From Merdicola sp048393175 (GTDB lineage Bacteria; Bacillota; Clostridia; TANB77; CAG-508): a stretch of 16,073 bases of DNA. Shown here one piece after another: positions 1 to 6,361 of the stretch. Made by a program: the position numbers and the translations under genes. The notes beneath the pieces were generated by a model, which had not been told where the DNA came from, did no database searches, and worked only from the letters and a program-made list of their open reading frames with translations. The stretch is taken from contig DBFJJM010000099.1 in the NCBI GenBank assembly GCA_048393175.1, positions 1 to 16,073 on the forward strand, written 5' to 3'. Numbering within the stretch: position 1 is the first letter of the stretch; every line of letters begins with the position of its first letter.

Positions 1-17
1 TTTTTTGATTTTTAGCA

Positions 18-23
18 TATAAT
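18..23 (+). promoter_or_regulatory. Candidate -10 box for asd
   Basis: A perfect TATAAT lies about 70 bases before the chosen asd start. The matching -35 element would fall at or before the first base of the window, so the promoter cannot be completed here. The leader after it is only about 60 bases, too short to hold a lysine riboswitch, and I see no T-box. Confidence 0.45.
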
Positions 24-89
24 GGAGGAAGAAATATCAAATATAGAATTATATTATTATTTCATATTAATTAAATGAGGTGTTTCTCT

Positions 90-1091
90 ATGAAAAAATA
101 TCGTTTGGCCATTGTTGGTGCTACTGGTTTAGTTGGTAGAACCGCTTTAAAAGTACTAGAAGAAAAAAATCTTCCGATTGAAGAATATGTTCTTTTTGCT
201 TCTTGCAAATCAGCCGGTTCCAAAGTTTCTTTTATGGGAAAAGAATACCTTGTACAAGAACTTACCGAGCATTCTTTTGACCAACCCTTTGATTATGCTA
301 TTTTCTCAGCAGGAGGAGAAACTTCTAAAAAATATGCTCCCATAGCTGCTTCGAAAGGTTGCACCGTAATTGATAATAGTAGTGCTTTTCGAATGGAAAA
401 AGACATTCCTTTAGTTGTCCCTGAAGTGAATCCAGAAGATGTGCTATCTCATCATGGAATCATTGCCAATCCAAATTGTTCTACTATTCAAGCAGTTGTT
501 CCTTTGAAACCCTTAGAAGATGCTTATCATATTAAAAGAATTGTATATTCTACTTATCAAGCTGTATCTGGTGCAGGGCAAAAAGGCGTAATGGATTTAG
601 AAAAAGGAAACGATCCAAATTATATTCTTCAGAAATTTCCTTACCCTATTTTAAATAATTGTCTTCCACATATTGATGTATTACTCGATAATGGTTATAC
701 CAAAGAAGAAGAAAAAATGATTCAAGAAACCCAAAAAATATTAAAAAGACCTGACTTAAAAATAACAGCAACAACAGTTCGTGTTCCTGTTTTAAATTCT
801 CATAGTGAATCGATTAATATTGAATTACAAAACGATTTTGATTTAGAAGAAGTAAAACAAAAGTTAAGCCACTTTCCTGGTATAATTGTAATTGACTCAA
901 AGCAGCCTTTTACCTATCCATTGGCTACCAATGCTACTGGTCATGATGAAGTTTTTGTAGGAAGAATTAGGCGAGATGAAAGTGTTCCTTTTGGACTAAA
1001 TTTATGGGTAGTAGCAGATAATATTCGAAAAGGTGCTGCTACTAATGCCATTCAAATTTTAGAATATGTATTAAAAAATAACGAGCATTAA
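90..1091 (+). CDS. asd: Aspartate-semialdehyde dehydrogenase
   Basis: Catalyses NADPH-dependent reduction of aspartyl-4-phosphate to aspartate 4-semialdehyde, the branch-point step towards lysine/diaminopimelate, threonine and methionine; cytoplasmic. The 333-residue protein has the usual family length. It opens with the nucleotide-binding loop GATGLVG (residues 10-16), carries DNSSAFRM at about 95-102, the catalytic cysteine in NPNCST (Cys130), the substrate-binding stretch RVPV..SHSES (about 231-240), and the C-terminal GHDEVFVGRIR block. A possible ATG at 75 is rejected because GAGGTG at 78-83 is correctly spaced for the ATG at 90. It stands alone: the next gene is convergent and a hairpin overlaps its stop codon. 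The other lysine genes of the window, dapA and dapB, lie several kilobases away. Identification is secure from seen motifs and family knowledge. Confidence 0.96.
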   Translation: MKKYRLAIVGATGLVGRTALKVLEEKNLPIEEYVLFASCKSAGSKVSFMGKEYLVQELTEHSFDQPFDYAIFSAGGETSKKYAPIAASKGCTVIDNSSAFRMEKDIPLVVPEVNPEDVLSHHGIIANPNCSTIQAVVPLKPLEDAYHIKRIVYSTYQAVSGAGQKGVMDLEKGNDPNYILQKFPYPILNNCLPHIDVLLDNGYTKEEEKMIQETQKILKRPDLKITATTVRVPVLNSHSESINIELQNDFDLEEVKQKLSHFPGIIVIDSKQPFTYPLATNATGHDEVFVGRIRRDESVPFGLNLWVVADNIRKGAATNAIQILEYVLKNNEH

Positions 1092-1104
1092 GCCCGTTAT
1101 TTTT
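1074..1104. terminator. Bidirectional terminator between asd and sufB
   Basis: A perfect 10-bp stem (1074-1083 with 1095-1104) plus two inner G-C pairs closes over a short loop. It is followed by a T-rich run on the plus strand and an A-rich flank that reads as U-rich on the minus strand. It overlaps the asd stop codon and ends two bases before the sufB stop, so it can end both convergent transcripts. Confidence 0.8.
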
Positions 1105-1106
1105 CT

Positions 1107-2024
1107 TTATTTTAAAAAGCCTTGTATGATTTGCTCTTCCGCCTCATTTTCTGTTAGTCCTAATGTCATTAATTTAATAATCTGCTCTCCTGCTATTTTT
1201 CCGATAGCTGCTTCATGAATTAAACTGGCATTCACATCATTGGCAATAATTTTAGGAGTAGAAATTACTTTTGCCTGTTCCATAATAATCGCATCACATT
1301 CCACATGCCCAAAACACTCACTATTTCCTTCTACGTTAGAGATAAATTCTTGCTGTGATTGGTCTTTGGCAATCGAGCGAGAAGCAACATGAACACTTGC
1401 CTTTTTTCCATTTAATTGAACATTAAAAATCGTTCTTGCCAGCTGGTTTCCATGTGTCATAATTCTTTCTGTAATCACTAAACTGGCCTTTTCTTTTAAA
1501 TAAGCTTCTGTATTTCGAATGGTAGAATCGACTCCTTTAATTTGAATCATTTCCATTTCCATACTAGCTCCTGCTGCTAAATTTACAATTGTTTGAGGAT
1601 TTAAAATCTTCTTTCCTGTTCCTTGTCCTTCACCATAATGTTTTTCAATATATCTTACTTTTGCTCCTTCTTCTAGATAAAAAGTATGAATTCCATCATG
1701 TTGCGAAGTTTGACAAGTACTGTTATGGATACCACATCCTGCTACAATTAAAACATCTGCATTTTTTCCAATATAGAAATCATTATATACTATATCGGTT
1801 AGTCCTCCTTGTGTCAGAATAACAGGAATATGAACACTTTCTTCCTTAGTGTTTTCACGAATGACAATATCAATTCCTGGTTTATCTGTTTTGGTAATAA
1901 TATTAATGTTTTCCGTTGTGTTTCTGGCAATCCCTTCTCCATTTTGGCGAATATTGTAGGCTCCCATTGGTGTTTTTTCAATATCTGCAATTTCTTTTAA
2001 TAAGTCTTTTTCTAAATTATTCAT
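1107..2024 (-). CDS. sufB: SufB/SufD-family Fe-S cluster assembly scaffold (SmsB-like)
   Basis: Scaffold protein on which Fe-S clusters are built together with the ATPase SufC. The 305 residues are shorter than classical SufB (over 450) and close to the minimal scaffold described for the two-gene SUF-like minimal system. Family marks are the beta-helix core, GHVECDA (about 239-245, with Cys243), the C-terminal HEAAIG (His270-Glu271, matching the conserved His-Glu of SufB/SufD) and the closing GL..EAE..II.GFL. Cys97 and Cys104 are further cysteines. The start overlaps the last 8 bases of sufC and is preceded by AGGAGGT, so the pair is translationally coupled. No cysteine desulfurase (SufS), SufU or SufD is in the window. 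Whether it should be named sufB, sufD or smsB cannot be settled by reading alone. Confidence 0.88.
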   Translation of the reverse strand: MNNLEKDLLKEIADIEKTPMGAYNIRQNGEGIARNTTENINIITKTDKPGIDIVIRENTKEESVHIPVILTQGGLTDIVYNDFYIGKNADVLIVAGCGIHNSTCQTSQHDGIHTFYLEEGAKVRYIEKHYGEGQGTGKKILNPQTIVNLAAGASMEMEMIQIKGVDSTIRNTEAYLKEKASLVITERIMTHGNQLARTIFNVQLNGKKASVHVASRSIAKDQSQQEFISNVEGNSECFGHVECDAIIMEQAKVISTPKIIANDVNASLIHEAAIGKIAGEQIIKLMTLGLTENEAEEQIIQGFLK

Positions 2025-2742
2025 CTGCTACTACCTCCTTTTGTTTTAACTTGCAATTTTTTGGTAGCTCAAGTAGAGAAGAAAGCATCTTATCTCTTGC
2101 CCCTGTTTCTACAATTTTTCCATCTACTAATAAAATAATTTGGTCTGCAATTTCTAAAATTTTCTCTTGATGTGAAATAACTAAAATAGAGCCATTTGTT
2201 CTTTTATGTAATTTTTCAAAAACAGAAATTAAACTATTAAAGCTCCACAAGTCAATTCCCGCTTCTGGTTCATCAAAAATAGTGAATTTTGATTTTTTTG
2301 CCTCTAACATAGCAATTTCAATTCTTTTTAACTCTCCTCCAGATAATTTATTATTTAATTGACGATTAACATACTCTTTTGCACATAACCCTACATCAGA
2401 TAAATACTCACACACTTCATTCATTTTTAATTTTCCTTGTGCCGATAATTCAATTAAATCTCTTACTGTTAATCCTTTAAACGTAACTGGTTGCTGAAAA
2501 GCAAATCCTATACCTTTTTTTGCTCTTTGTGTAATCGATAATTTTGTAATATCTTTTCCATCTAATATAATTTTACCAGAATCTGGCTGATTAATTCCCA
2601 TTATAATTTTAGCGAGTGTCGATTTTCCAGAACCATTCGGTCCAGTAATCACCACAAACTTTTCATTTTCTATCTTTAAACTAATTTGGTCTAATATTTT
2701 TTTTCCATCACGTTCAAAGCAAATATCTTTTAGTTCTAACAT
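2017..2742 (-). CDS. sufC: Fe-S cluster assembly ATPase SufC
   Basis: ABC-type ATPase that partners SufB during Fe-S cluster assembly; soluble, not a transporter. The 241-residue protein has all the ATPase motifs: Walker A GPNGSGKST (34-42), Q-loop FQQP (82-85), signature LSGGE (133-137), Walker B FTIFDEPE (153-160) with the SufC-like EAGID continuation, and the switch histidine His191. It is the first gene of a two-gene operon, overlaps sufB by 8 bases, and is preceded by an AAAAGGAG ribosome binding site. Its promoter is in the gap upstream. Other soluble ABC ATPases are alternatives, but the adjoining SufB-family gene and the DEPEAGID motif make SufC the clear choice. Confidence 0.93.
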   Translation of the reverse strand: MLELKDICFERDGKKILDQISLKIENEKFVVITGPNGSGKSTLAKIIMGINQPDSGKIILDGKDITKLSITQRAKKGIGFAFQQPVTFKGLTVRDLIELSAQGKLKMNEVCEYLSDVGLCAKEYVNRQLNNKLSGGELKRIEIAMLEAKKSKFTIFDEPEAGIDLWSFNSLISVFEKLHKRTNGSILVISHQEKILEIADQIILLVDGKIVETGARDKMLSSLLELPKNCKLKQKEVVADE

Positions 2743-2765
2743 CTTTTTCTCCTTTTCAAAAATTA

Positions 2766-2791
2766 GCTTATGCTAACATTTTAACATAAGC
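2766..2791. promoter_or_regulatory. Dyad over the suf -10 box, candidate operator
   Basis: GCTTATGCTAA (2766-2776) and TTAACATAAGC (2781-2791) are inverted copies matching at 10 of 11 positions around a 4-base centre. The -10 hexamer of the suf promoter sits at that centre, the position expected for a repressor site. The left half also contains a shorter palindrome, TTAGC-TTAT-GCTAA. I do not recognise it as a Fur, MntR or IscR consensus; which regulator binds is unknown. Confidence 0.5.
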
Positions 2792-2806
2792 CATTTTGTA
2801 TTGCAA
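2778..2806 (-). promoter_or_regulatory. Promoter of the sufC-sufB operon
   Basis: Reading the minus strand, TTGCAA (2801-2806) is followed after exactly 17 bases by TAAAAT (2778-2783), with an extended TG one base before the -10. It lies about 35 bases from the sufC start. Confidence 0.75.
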
Positions 2807-2963
2807 CCGTTTTATTTAAATTATTCCTCTTCCTTAATCTTTTTGTATAAAATTTTTGATTCTATATAAAATATTGTATCATCTCATTTAATACAGAAGG
2901 TTTTCTTATGTAAACAGTAATCATAAAAAATTATTGACAATTGATAGTTATTCTTCTCTTCAT

Positions 2964-3013
2964 AATGAGTCAAAAAAGAACCTTTGGTTAAAAGGTCCCT
3001 TTTTCGACTCGTT
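2964..3013. terminator. Long hairpin after the DtxR-like gene
   Basis: An outer stem GAGTC/GACTC (2967-2971 with 3006-3010), extended by about three pairs, encloses an inner hairpin ACCTTT/AAAGGT with A/T-rich arms. Both strands carry a run of five or more T after the inner stem, so it can work in either direction. It starts four bases after the stop of the minus-strand regulator gene, whose operon it most likely ends. Confidence 0.7.
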
Positions 3014-3016
3014 CAT

Positions 3017-3481
3017 TTAAGATAATTTACCATCATATTTTTTCTTCGTTTTCTGTCTAATACAGGTTTTGCATCTTTCACATTCTGGGTTATACTGACA
3101 TTCTAGCTCATTTACTGGAATAATGCTTTTAATGTATTTTTGGAATCGATAAATGGTTTCTTCTGATACAGAAGATTTCATTGCTTTTGCTTCTTTTTCC
3201 GCTCGTTCGGGGGCTACTTCTAATACATCTGTCAAAAAAGCTTTTAAAACATTATGCCTTGTTATAATTTTTTGTGCTTCTTTTTCTCCTTTTTGTGTTA
3301 AAGTAATTTCTCGGTATGCCTCATATTGAATTAATTCTGCTTTTTTTAGCGTATTTAAAGCTCGATTTACACTTGCTTTAGCATACCCTAAATAATTAGC
3401 AATATCAGTTACTCTCGCTTCTTTTTTGGTTTGTATTAAAATATAGATGGTTTTTAAATATTCTTCTAAAGATGGCGTCAT
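3017..3481 (-). CDS. DtxR/MntR-family regulator lacking usual metal ligands, with C-terminal cysteine cluster
   Basis: Winged-helix transcription factor of the iron/manganese-dependent DtxR/MntR family, 154 residues. The N-terminus (PSLEEYLKTIY, then VTDIANYLGYAKASVNRALNTL at about 24-45) is the typical DNA-binding domain, and RHNVLKAFL (75-83) begins the dimerisation domain with His76 retained. Odd point: the family motif that supplies the main ligands (EACxxEH in DtxR, E..EHH in MntR) reads EAKAMKSS here, so the positions of Cys102/Glu105/His106 become Lys99, Lys102 and Ser103, and the N-terminal Asp8 of MntR aligns with Glu7. Instead the tail carries C-x5-C-x2-C-x2-C (Cys128, 134, 137, 140), suited to zinc or an Fe-S cluster. 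It lies 8 bases after the acyltransferase gene, probably in the same operon, and has only a weak AAAGGA site upstream. Targets are unknown; suf is a candidate by proximity. Confidence 0.85.
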   Translation of the reverse strand: MTPSLEEYLKTIYILIQTKKEARVTDIANYLGYAKASVNRALNTLKKAELIQYEAYREITLTQKGEKEAQKIITRHNVLKAFLTDVLEVAPERAEKEAKAMKSSVSEETIYRFQKYIKSIIPVNELECQYNPECERCKTCIRQKTKKKYDGKLS

Positions 3482-3489
3482 ATTGTTTT

Positions 3490-4278
3490 CTAATCCTTTA
3501 CATTTTGTATTTTTTCCTTCATTTTTTCATAGACTTGTTGTCTCATTTTTAAAACAGACTCTCCCTTTGTTTTTTCTTTAGTAGGATAAACTGGCTCTAA
3601 TATCGTAAGATGAATAAGTGGTTTCTTTTTAAAGTAACGATAGATTTTAGCCGGCTTATCAAAAGTATAGACAAAAGGAATAATCGGTACATTTTGCTCT
3701 ACTGCAAATTCAAAAGCACCTTTTTTAAAGTTTCGTAATCTTTTACAATATGGTCTCATTGCTGCTTCTGGATAAATATGTATCGTTTCTCCCTTTTGTA
3801 GTAGCTCTTCTACTGCTTTAATAAATTGTTTTTTTGCTTTTATGTTGTTAGGAATCGGAATAGCGTTTAAAAGCTTAATGACATCACGAATAATTGGAAT
3901 TTGAAAATTCTCCTCTAAAGTAGGAAAATACATTTTATTTGGGAAATTAGCCATAGCATTGATTGTACAATCCATTGGATGAATATGATTCGATACGGTA
4001 ATTTTAGCACCTTTTACGCTTTTTAAATTTTCTTTTCCTTCTATTTTAACACCATACATTAATTTATGAAAGACAGATAAAATCGGATAAATAACAAGAG
4101 AAATACCAAACGAAACCATTTTAAAAAGGTTAGATTTTGGCACAAATTGGTAGTCCTCAGTAGTTTCAAAATAAAGAGGTGTCCACATATGTAATACGTG
4201 TTCATCATCTTGCAACTCTTCATAATCGGTATCCCAAAAATCGATTTCTTCACACGGTTTTATTTTTTGGTTTTCCAT
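3490..4278 (-). CDS. PlsC-like 1-acyl-glycerol-3-phosphate acyltransferase family protein
   Basis: Likely transfers an acyl chain to a lysophospholipid at the inner face of the membrane. The 262-residue protein has a membrane-associating hydrophobic stretch (about 55-75) followed by the acyltransferase motif NHIHPMD (His98-x4-Asp103). The second family motif, usually PEGTRS, is divergent (YPEAAMRP, 169-176), and VPIIPFVY (197-204) matches the last block. A soluble acidic N-terminal extension of about 50 residues precedes the membrane segment. The start is preceded by GAGGGG. The divergent second motif leaves the substrate uncertain; lysophosphatidate acyltransferase or another glycerolipid acyltransferase are both possible. 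It is the first gene of a unit with the DtxR-like regulator, 8 bases downstream. Confidence 0.85.
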   Translation of the reverse strand: MENQKIKPCEEIDFWDTDYEELQDDEHVLHMWTPLYFETTEDYQFVPKSNLFKMVSFGISLVIYPILSVFHKLMYGVKIEGKENLKSVKGAKITVSNHIHPMDCTINAMANFPNKMYFPTLEENFQIPIIRDVIKLLNAIPIPNNIKAKKQFIKAVEELLQKGETIHIYPEAAMRPYCKRLRNFKKGAFEFAVEQNVPIIPFVYTFDKPAKIYRYFKKKPLIHLTILEPVYPTKEKTKGESVLKMRQQVYEKMKEKIQNVKD

Positions 4279-4304
4279 TGTTTACTTCCCCTCATTTCGA
4301 CATA

Positions 4305-4333
4305 ATTATATCATTTTCTTTCTTTTTTTACAA
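4305..4333 (-). promoter_or_regulatory. Promoter of the acyltransferase-regulator operon
   Basis: On the minus strand TTGTAA (4328-4333) and a perfect TATAAT (4305-4310) are separated by exactly 17 bases, with TGA directly before the -10 (extended -10). The start codon follows about 27 bases downstream of the -10. Confidence 0.8.
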
Positions 4334-4358
4334 TGGAATTTTAAACAAATCATTTTGC

Positions 4359-4463
4359 TTACAAATCTTCATAATGACTAGCCACCATACTATACATCCT
4401 AATATGTGTTTTCTTATCTAAAATAATACGCTTAAAAAGTTCTTTGATACTTTGATTATTCAT
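4359..4463 (-). CDS. Small ORF, 34 residues, unknown function
   Basis: An ATG at 4463 is preceded by a near-perfect ribosome binding site (GGAGGT, 8 bases before the start) and opens 34 codons ending in TAA. The protein begins MNNQSIKELFKR and is basic in its first half, with no cysteine, signal peptide or membrane segment. It follows the damaged small gene at 4482-4650 by 18 bases, as if the two were once co-translated. I recognise no family. The strong ribosome binding site is the main reason to take it seriously; it could also be the surviving N-terminal piece of a longer gene. Confidence 0.45.
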   Translation of the reverse strand: MNNQSIKELFKRIILDKKTHIRMYSMVASHYEDL

Positions 4464-4481
4464 ATCTTTTACCTCCTGTTC

Positions 4482-4650
4482 CTAATTTATATTGTATTTC
4501 ATTACTTTTACGAAATCCTCTGTTGTTACTCCTGTAAAATCATTACTTACTCTATTCGCATAAGCAATATCTGGTTCTACTTCAAATAAGGGAAGATAAG
4601 CAAGTTTACCCATTTGATTTAATTTTTTCTATCGCTTCTTCATAATTGAT
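4482..4650 (-). pseudogene. Damaged small gene (lost start and +1 frameshift), unknown function
   Basis: On the minus strand GAGGTG is followed, at correct spacing, by ATC (4648-4650) where a start codon is expected. From there the frame reads INYEEAIEKIKSNG and hits TAA at 4606-4608. The next frame continues at once as KLAYLPLFEVEPDIAY and onward through TTEDFVKVMKYNIN to a TAG at 4482-4484. Removing one G from the GGG at about 4609-4611 joins both into a single reading of about 56 codons. Two independent lesions suggest a decaying gene rather than a sequencing slip. An alternative is a real 43-codon ORF from the ATG at 4613, but it has no ribosome binding site. No family recognised. Confidence 0.5.
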
Positions 4651-4732
4651 AGTTTGTCACCTCATCTAATTGTATGATACTAAGTAGCAATAATATGTTG
4701 CTTTTTTTCTTTCTTTTTTTGAAAAGTTATCA

Positions 4733-4738
4733 TATAAT
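4733..4738 (+). promoter_or_regulatory. Candidate -10 box for dapA
   Basis: A perfect TATAAT lies 64 bases before the dapA start. No good -35 lies 17 bases upstream; that stretch is a T/C-rich tract (about 4702-4719) that follows a short hairpin AGCAA/TTGCT (4686-4702). The hairpin and T run could act as a weak plus-strand terminator protecting this promoter. The leader has no lysine riboswitch. Confidence 0.45.
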
Positions 4739-4801
4739 ACAAGCAGTAGAAATATATAATTATATATTCTATAAAAATCTCTGATAAAGGAGAGAAAAAT
4801 A

Positions 4802-5686
4802 ATGAAAAAAGTACTTTTTAAAGGGTCTGGTACTGCCATCGCCACCCCATTTTCCAAAGATGGTATTAACTTCGAACAATTTGAAAAACTAATTGAATTT
4901 CAGATTGCACAAAAAACAGACAGTATTATTGTTTGTGGTACAACAGGAGAGTCTTCTACTATGACAGAAGAAGAAAAACAAAAAACAATTGAATTCGCCA
5001 TTCAAGTAGTAGACCACCGAATTCCTGTCATTGCAGGTACAGGAGGAAATAACACACAAAATGCCATAAAATTATCTCAGTTTGCCCAAAAAGCTGGTGC
5101 AGATGGTCTTTTGTTAGTGACACCTTATTACAATAAAACAACACAAGCAGGATTAATCGCACATTATAAAGCAATTAGCCAAAGTGTTTCTTTGCCCATT
5201 ATTTTGTATAATGTACCTAGTAGAACTGGTCTTAATATCTTGCCACAAACTTGTTATGAACTTTCGAAAATAGAAAATATTGTTGCTGTAAAAGAAGCAA
5301 GCGGAAATCTTTCACAAGTAGCTGACATTGCTGCTCTTTGTAAAGATAATTTAGCAATTTATTCTGGTAATGATGACCAAATTCTTCCGATTTTATCATT
5401 AGGAGGACTAGGCGTCATTTCTGTTCTATCTAATATTGCTCCTCTGTATACTCATGATATGGTAGAAGCCTTTTTCCAAAAAGAGTTAGAAAAAGCAACC
5501 AAAATGCAATTAGATTCATTAGAATTAATCCATAGTCTATTTTGTGAAGTAAATCCTATTCCCGTAAAAGAAGCTCTTAATCTTTTAGGATATGATTATG
5601 GAACACCAAGACTTCCTTTAGTTTGTTTATCTTCTACTGGAAAAGAACGTTTGCAAAAAGCAATGAAAGACTTTGGATTACTGTAA
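4802..5686 (+). CDS. dapA: 4-hydroxy-tetrahydrodipicolinate synthase
   Basis: Condenses pyruvate with aspartate semialdehyde, the product of Asd, to start the lysine/diaminopimelate branch; cytoplasmic, usually a tetramer. The 294 residues match the family length. Visible motifs are GTAIATPF near the N-terminus, CGTTGESSTM (45-54, pyruvate-binding Thr47-Thr48), Tyr110 in PYYNK, Tyr136 in YNVPSRTG, the Schiff-base lysine Lys164 in VAVKEASG, and GGLGVISVLSN (201-211). Seen against the E. coli enzyme (Lys161, Tyr133, Tyr107, Arg138) every catalytic residue is present. The start is supported by AAAGGAGAG upstream. No terminator is seen after the stop, and the next gene has its own promoter-like sequence about 40 bases on, so partial read-through into the HD-dapB unit is possible. 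Confidence 0.96.
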   Translation: MKKVLFKGSGTAIATPFSKDGINFEQFEKLIEFQIAQKTDSIIVCGTTGESSTMTEEEKQKTIEFAIQVVDHRIPVIAGTGGNNTQNAIKLSQFAQKAGADGLLLVTPYYNKTTQAGLIAHYKAISQSVSLPIILYNVPSRTGLNILPQTCYELSKIENIVAVKEASGNLSQVADIAALCKDNLAIYSGNDDQILPILSLGGLGVISVLSNIAPLYTHDMVEAFFQKELEKATKMQLDSLELIHSLFCEVNPIPVKEALNLLGYDYGTPRLPLVCLSSTGKERLQKAMKDFGLL

Positions 5687-5727
5687 AAATGACTATCTTT
5701 TTCCATGTCTTAATATATTATTAACAT

Positions 5728-5757
5728 TTCACCTTTTAGGTTCTAATATGATATAAT
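5728..5757 (+). promoter_or_regulatory. Promoter of the HD hydrolase - dapB unit
   Basis: A perfect TATAAT (5752-5757) with TGA directly before it makes an extended -10 element. A weak -35, TTCACC, lies 18 bases upstream at 5728-5733. Confidence 0.6.
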
Positions 5758-5793
5758 AGAAGAAGAAACTATAAGGTGAGGTTGATTTCATTT

Positions 5794-6345
5794 ATGAAAA
5801 AAGCACAAGAAAAACAATTACAAAAAGAAGCAAATTGGAAAGAATTTAAGCAAATGATTCAAGATATAGAACAAAATAGCATGGTACAACAGCTCCATCT
5901 TTATAAACAACATTGCACCACTTCCCGTTATGACCATTGCCAAAATGTTGCTTACTATAGCTATGTATTATGTAAAAAATTAGGATTAGACTATAAAGCT
6001 GCTGCACGAGGTGGCATGTTACATGATTTATTTTTATATAACTGGAAAAAAGAGCATAGAGAACTTGAGCTAAAGGGATTACATGCTTTTGAACATCCCA
6101 AAATTGCTTTGCAAAATGCTTGTTCTCAATTTTGTTTAACCAAAAAAGAAAAAGATATTATTGCCAAACATATGTGGCCTGTTACCTTTGCTCTTCCACG
6201 TTATCGTGAGAGCTATATTATTACTTTGGTGGATAAATATTGTGCCACAAAAGAAGCAACTGATTACCTAAATGAAAAATATCATTTAAAAGAATTATAC
6301 CGCTTTAGTTATGTCCTATTATGTATGCTAATGATTCATTTCTAA
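5794..6345 (+). CDS. HD-domain phosphohydrolase of unknown substrate
   Basis: Predicted metal-dependent phosphohydrolase of the HD superfamily, 183 residues, soluble. Ligands seen, numbered from the ATG at 5794, are His48 in RYDHCQNVA, the His77-Asp78 doublet in GGMLHDLF, His97 and His102 in LHAFEHPK, His126 in AKHMWP and Asp147 in LVDKYCA. This fits a full H...HD...H...D set, so the enzyme should be active. The first 40 residues are charged helix. GTG at 5776 also opens this frame, but it lies at the GGTGAGG motif that best serves as ribosome binding site for the later ATG, so I chose 5794; the 12-base spacing is a little long. It is followed 16 bases later by dapB and is probably co-transcribed with it. 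The substrate cannot be read from the sequence. Confidence 0.82.
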   Translation: MKKAQEKQLQKEANWKEFKQMIQDIEQNSMVQQLHLYKQHCTTSRYDHCQNVAYYSYVLCKKLGLDYKAAARGGMLHDLFLYNWKKEHRELELKGLHAFEHPKIALQNACSQFCLTKKEKDIIAKHMWPVTFALPRYRESYIITLVDKYCATKEATDYLNEKYHLKELYRFSYVLLCMLMIHF

Positions 6346-6361
6346 AGGAGTGAAAAGAAAA

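Noticed and set aside
22..78. 18-codon leader peptide before asd
   Set aside because: Its ATG overlaps the -10 box, so it would not be in the transcript, and it has no ribosome binding site.
1..89. Lysine riboswitch or T-box in the leaders of asd and dapA
   Set aside because: Both leaders are about 60 bases after a TATAAT, far below the size of an L-box or T-box, and show no such fold.
75..89. Upstream ATG start for Asd
   Set aside because: The ribosome binding site GAGGTG lies after it and before the ATG at 90, which also gives the usual N-terminus.
4751..4768. Perfect 18-base palindrome in the dapA leader
   Set aside because: It consists only of A and T in a very AT-rich stretch, so chance is likely and the hairpin would be weak.
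4666..4857. Open frames antisense to real genes, such as minus-strand 4666-4857, plus-strand 1589-1822 and plus-strand 11771-12214
   Set aside because: They lie across confident genes or their leaders, have low-complexity hydrophobic or Phe/Ser-rich translations, and lack ribosome binding sites.
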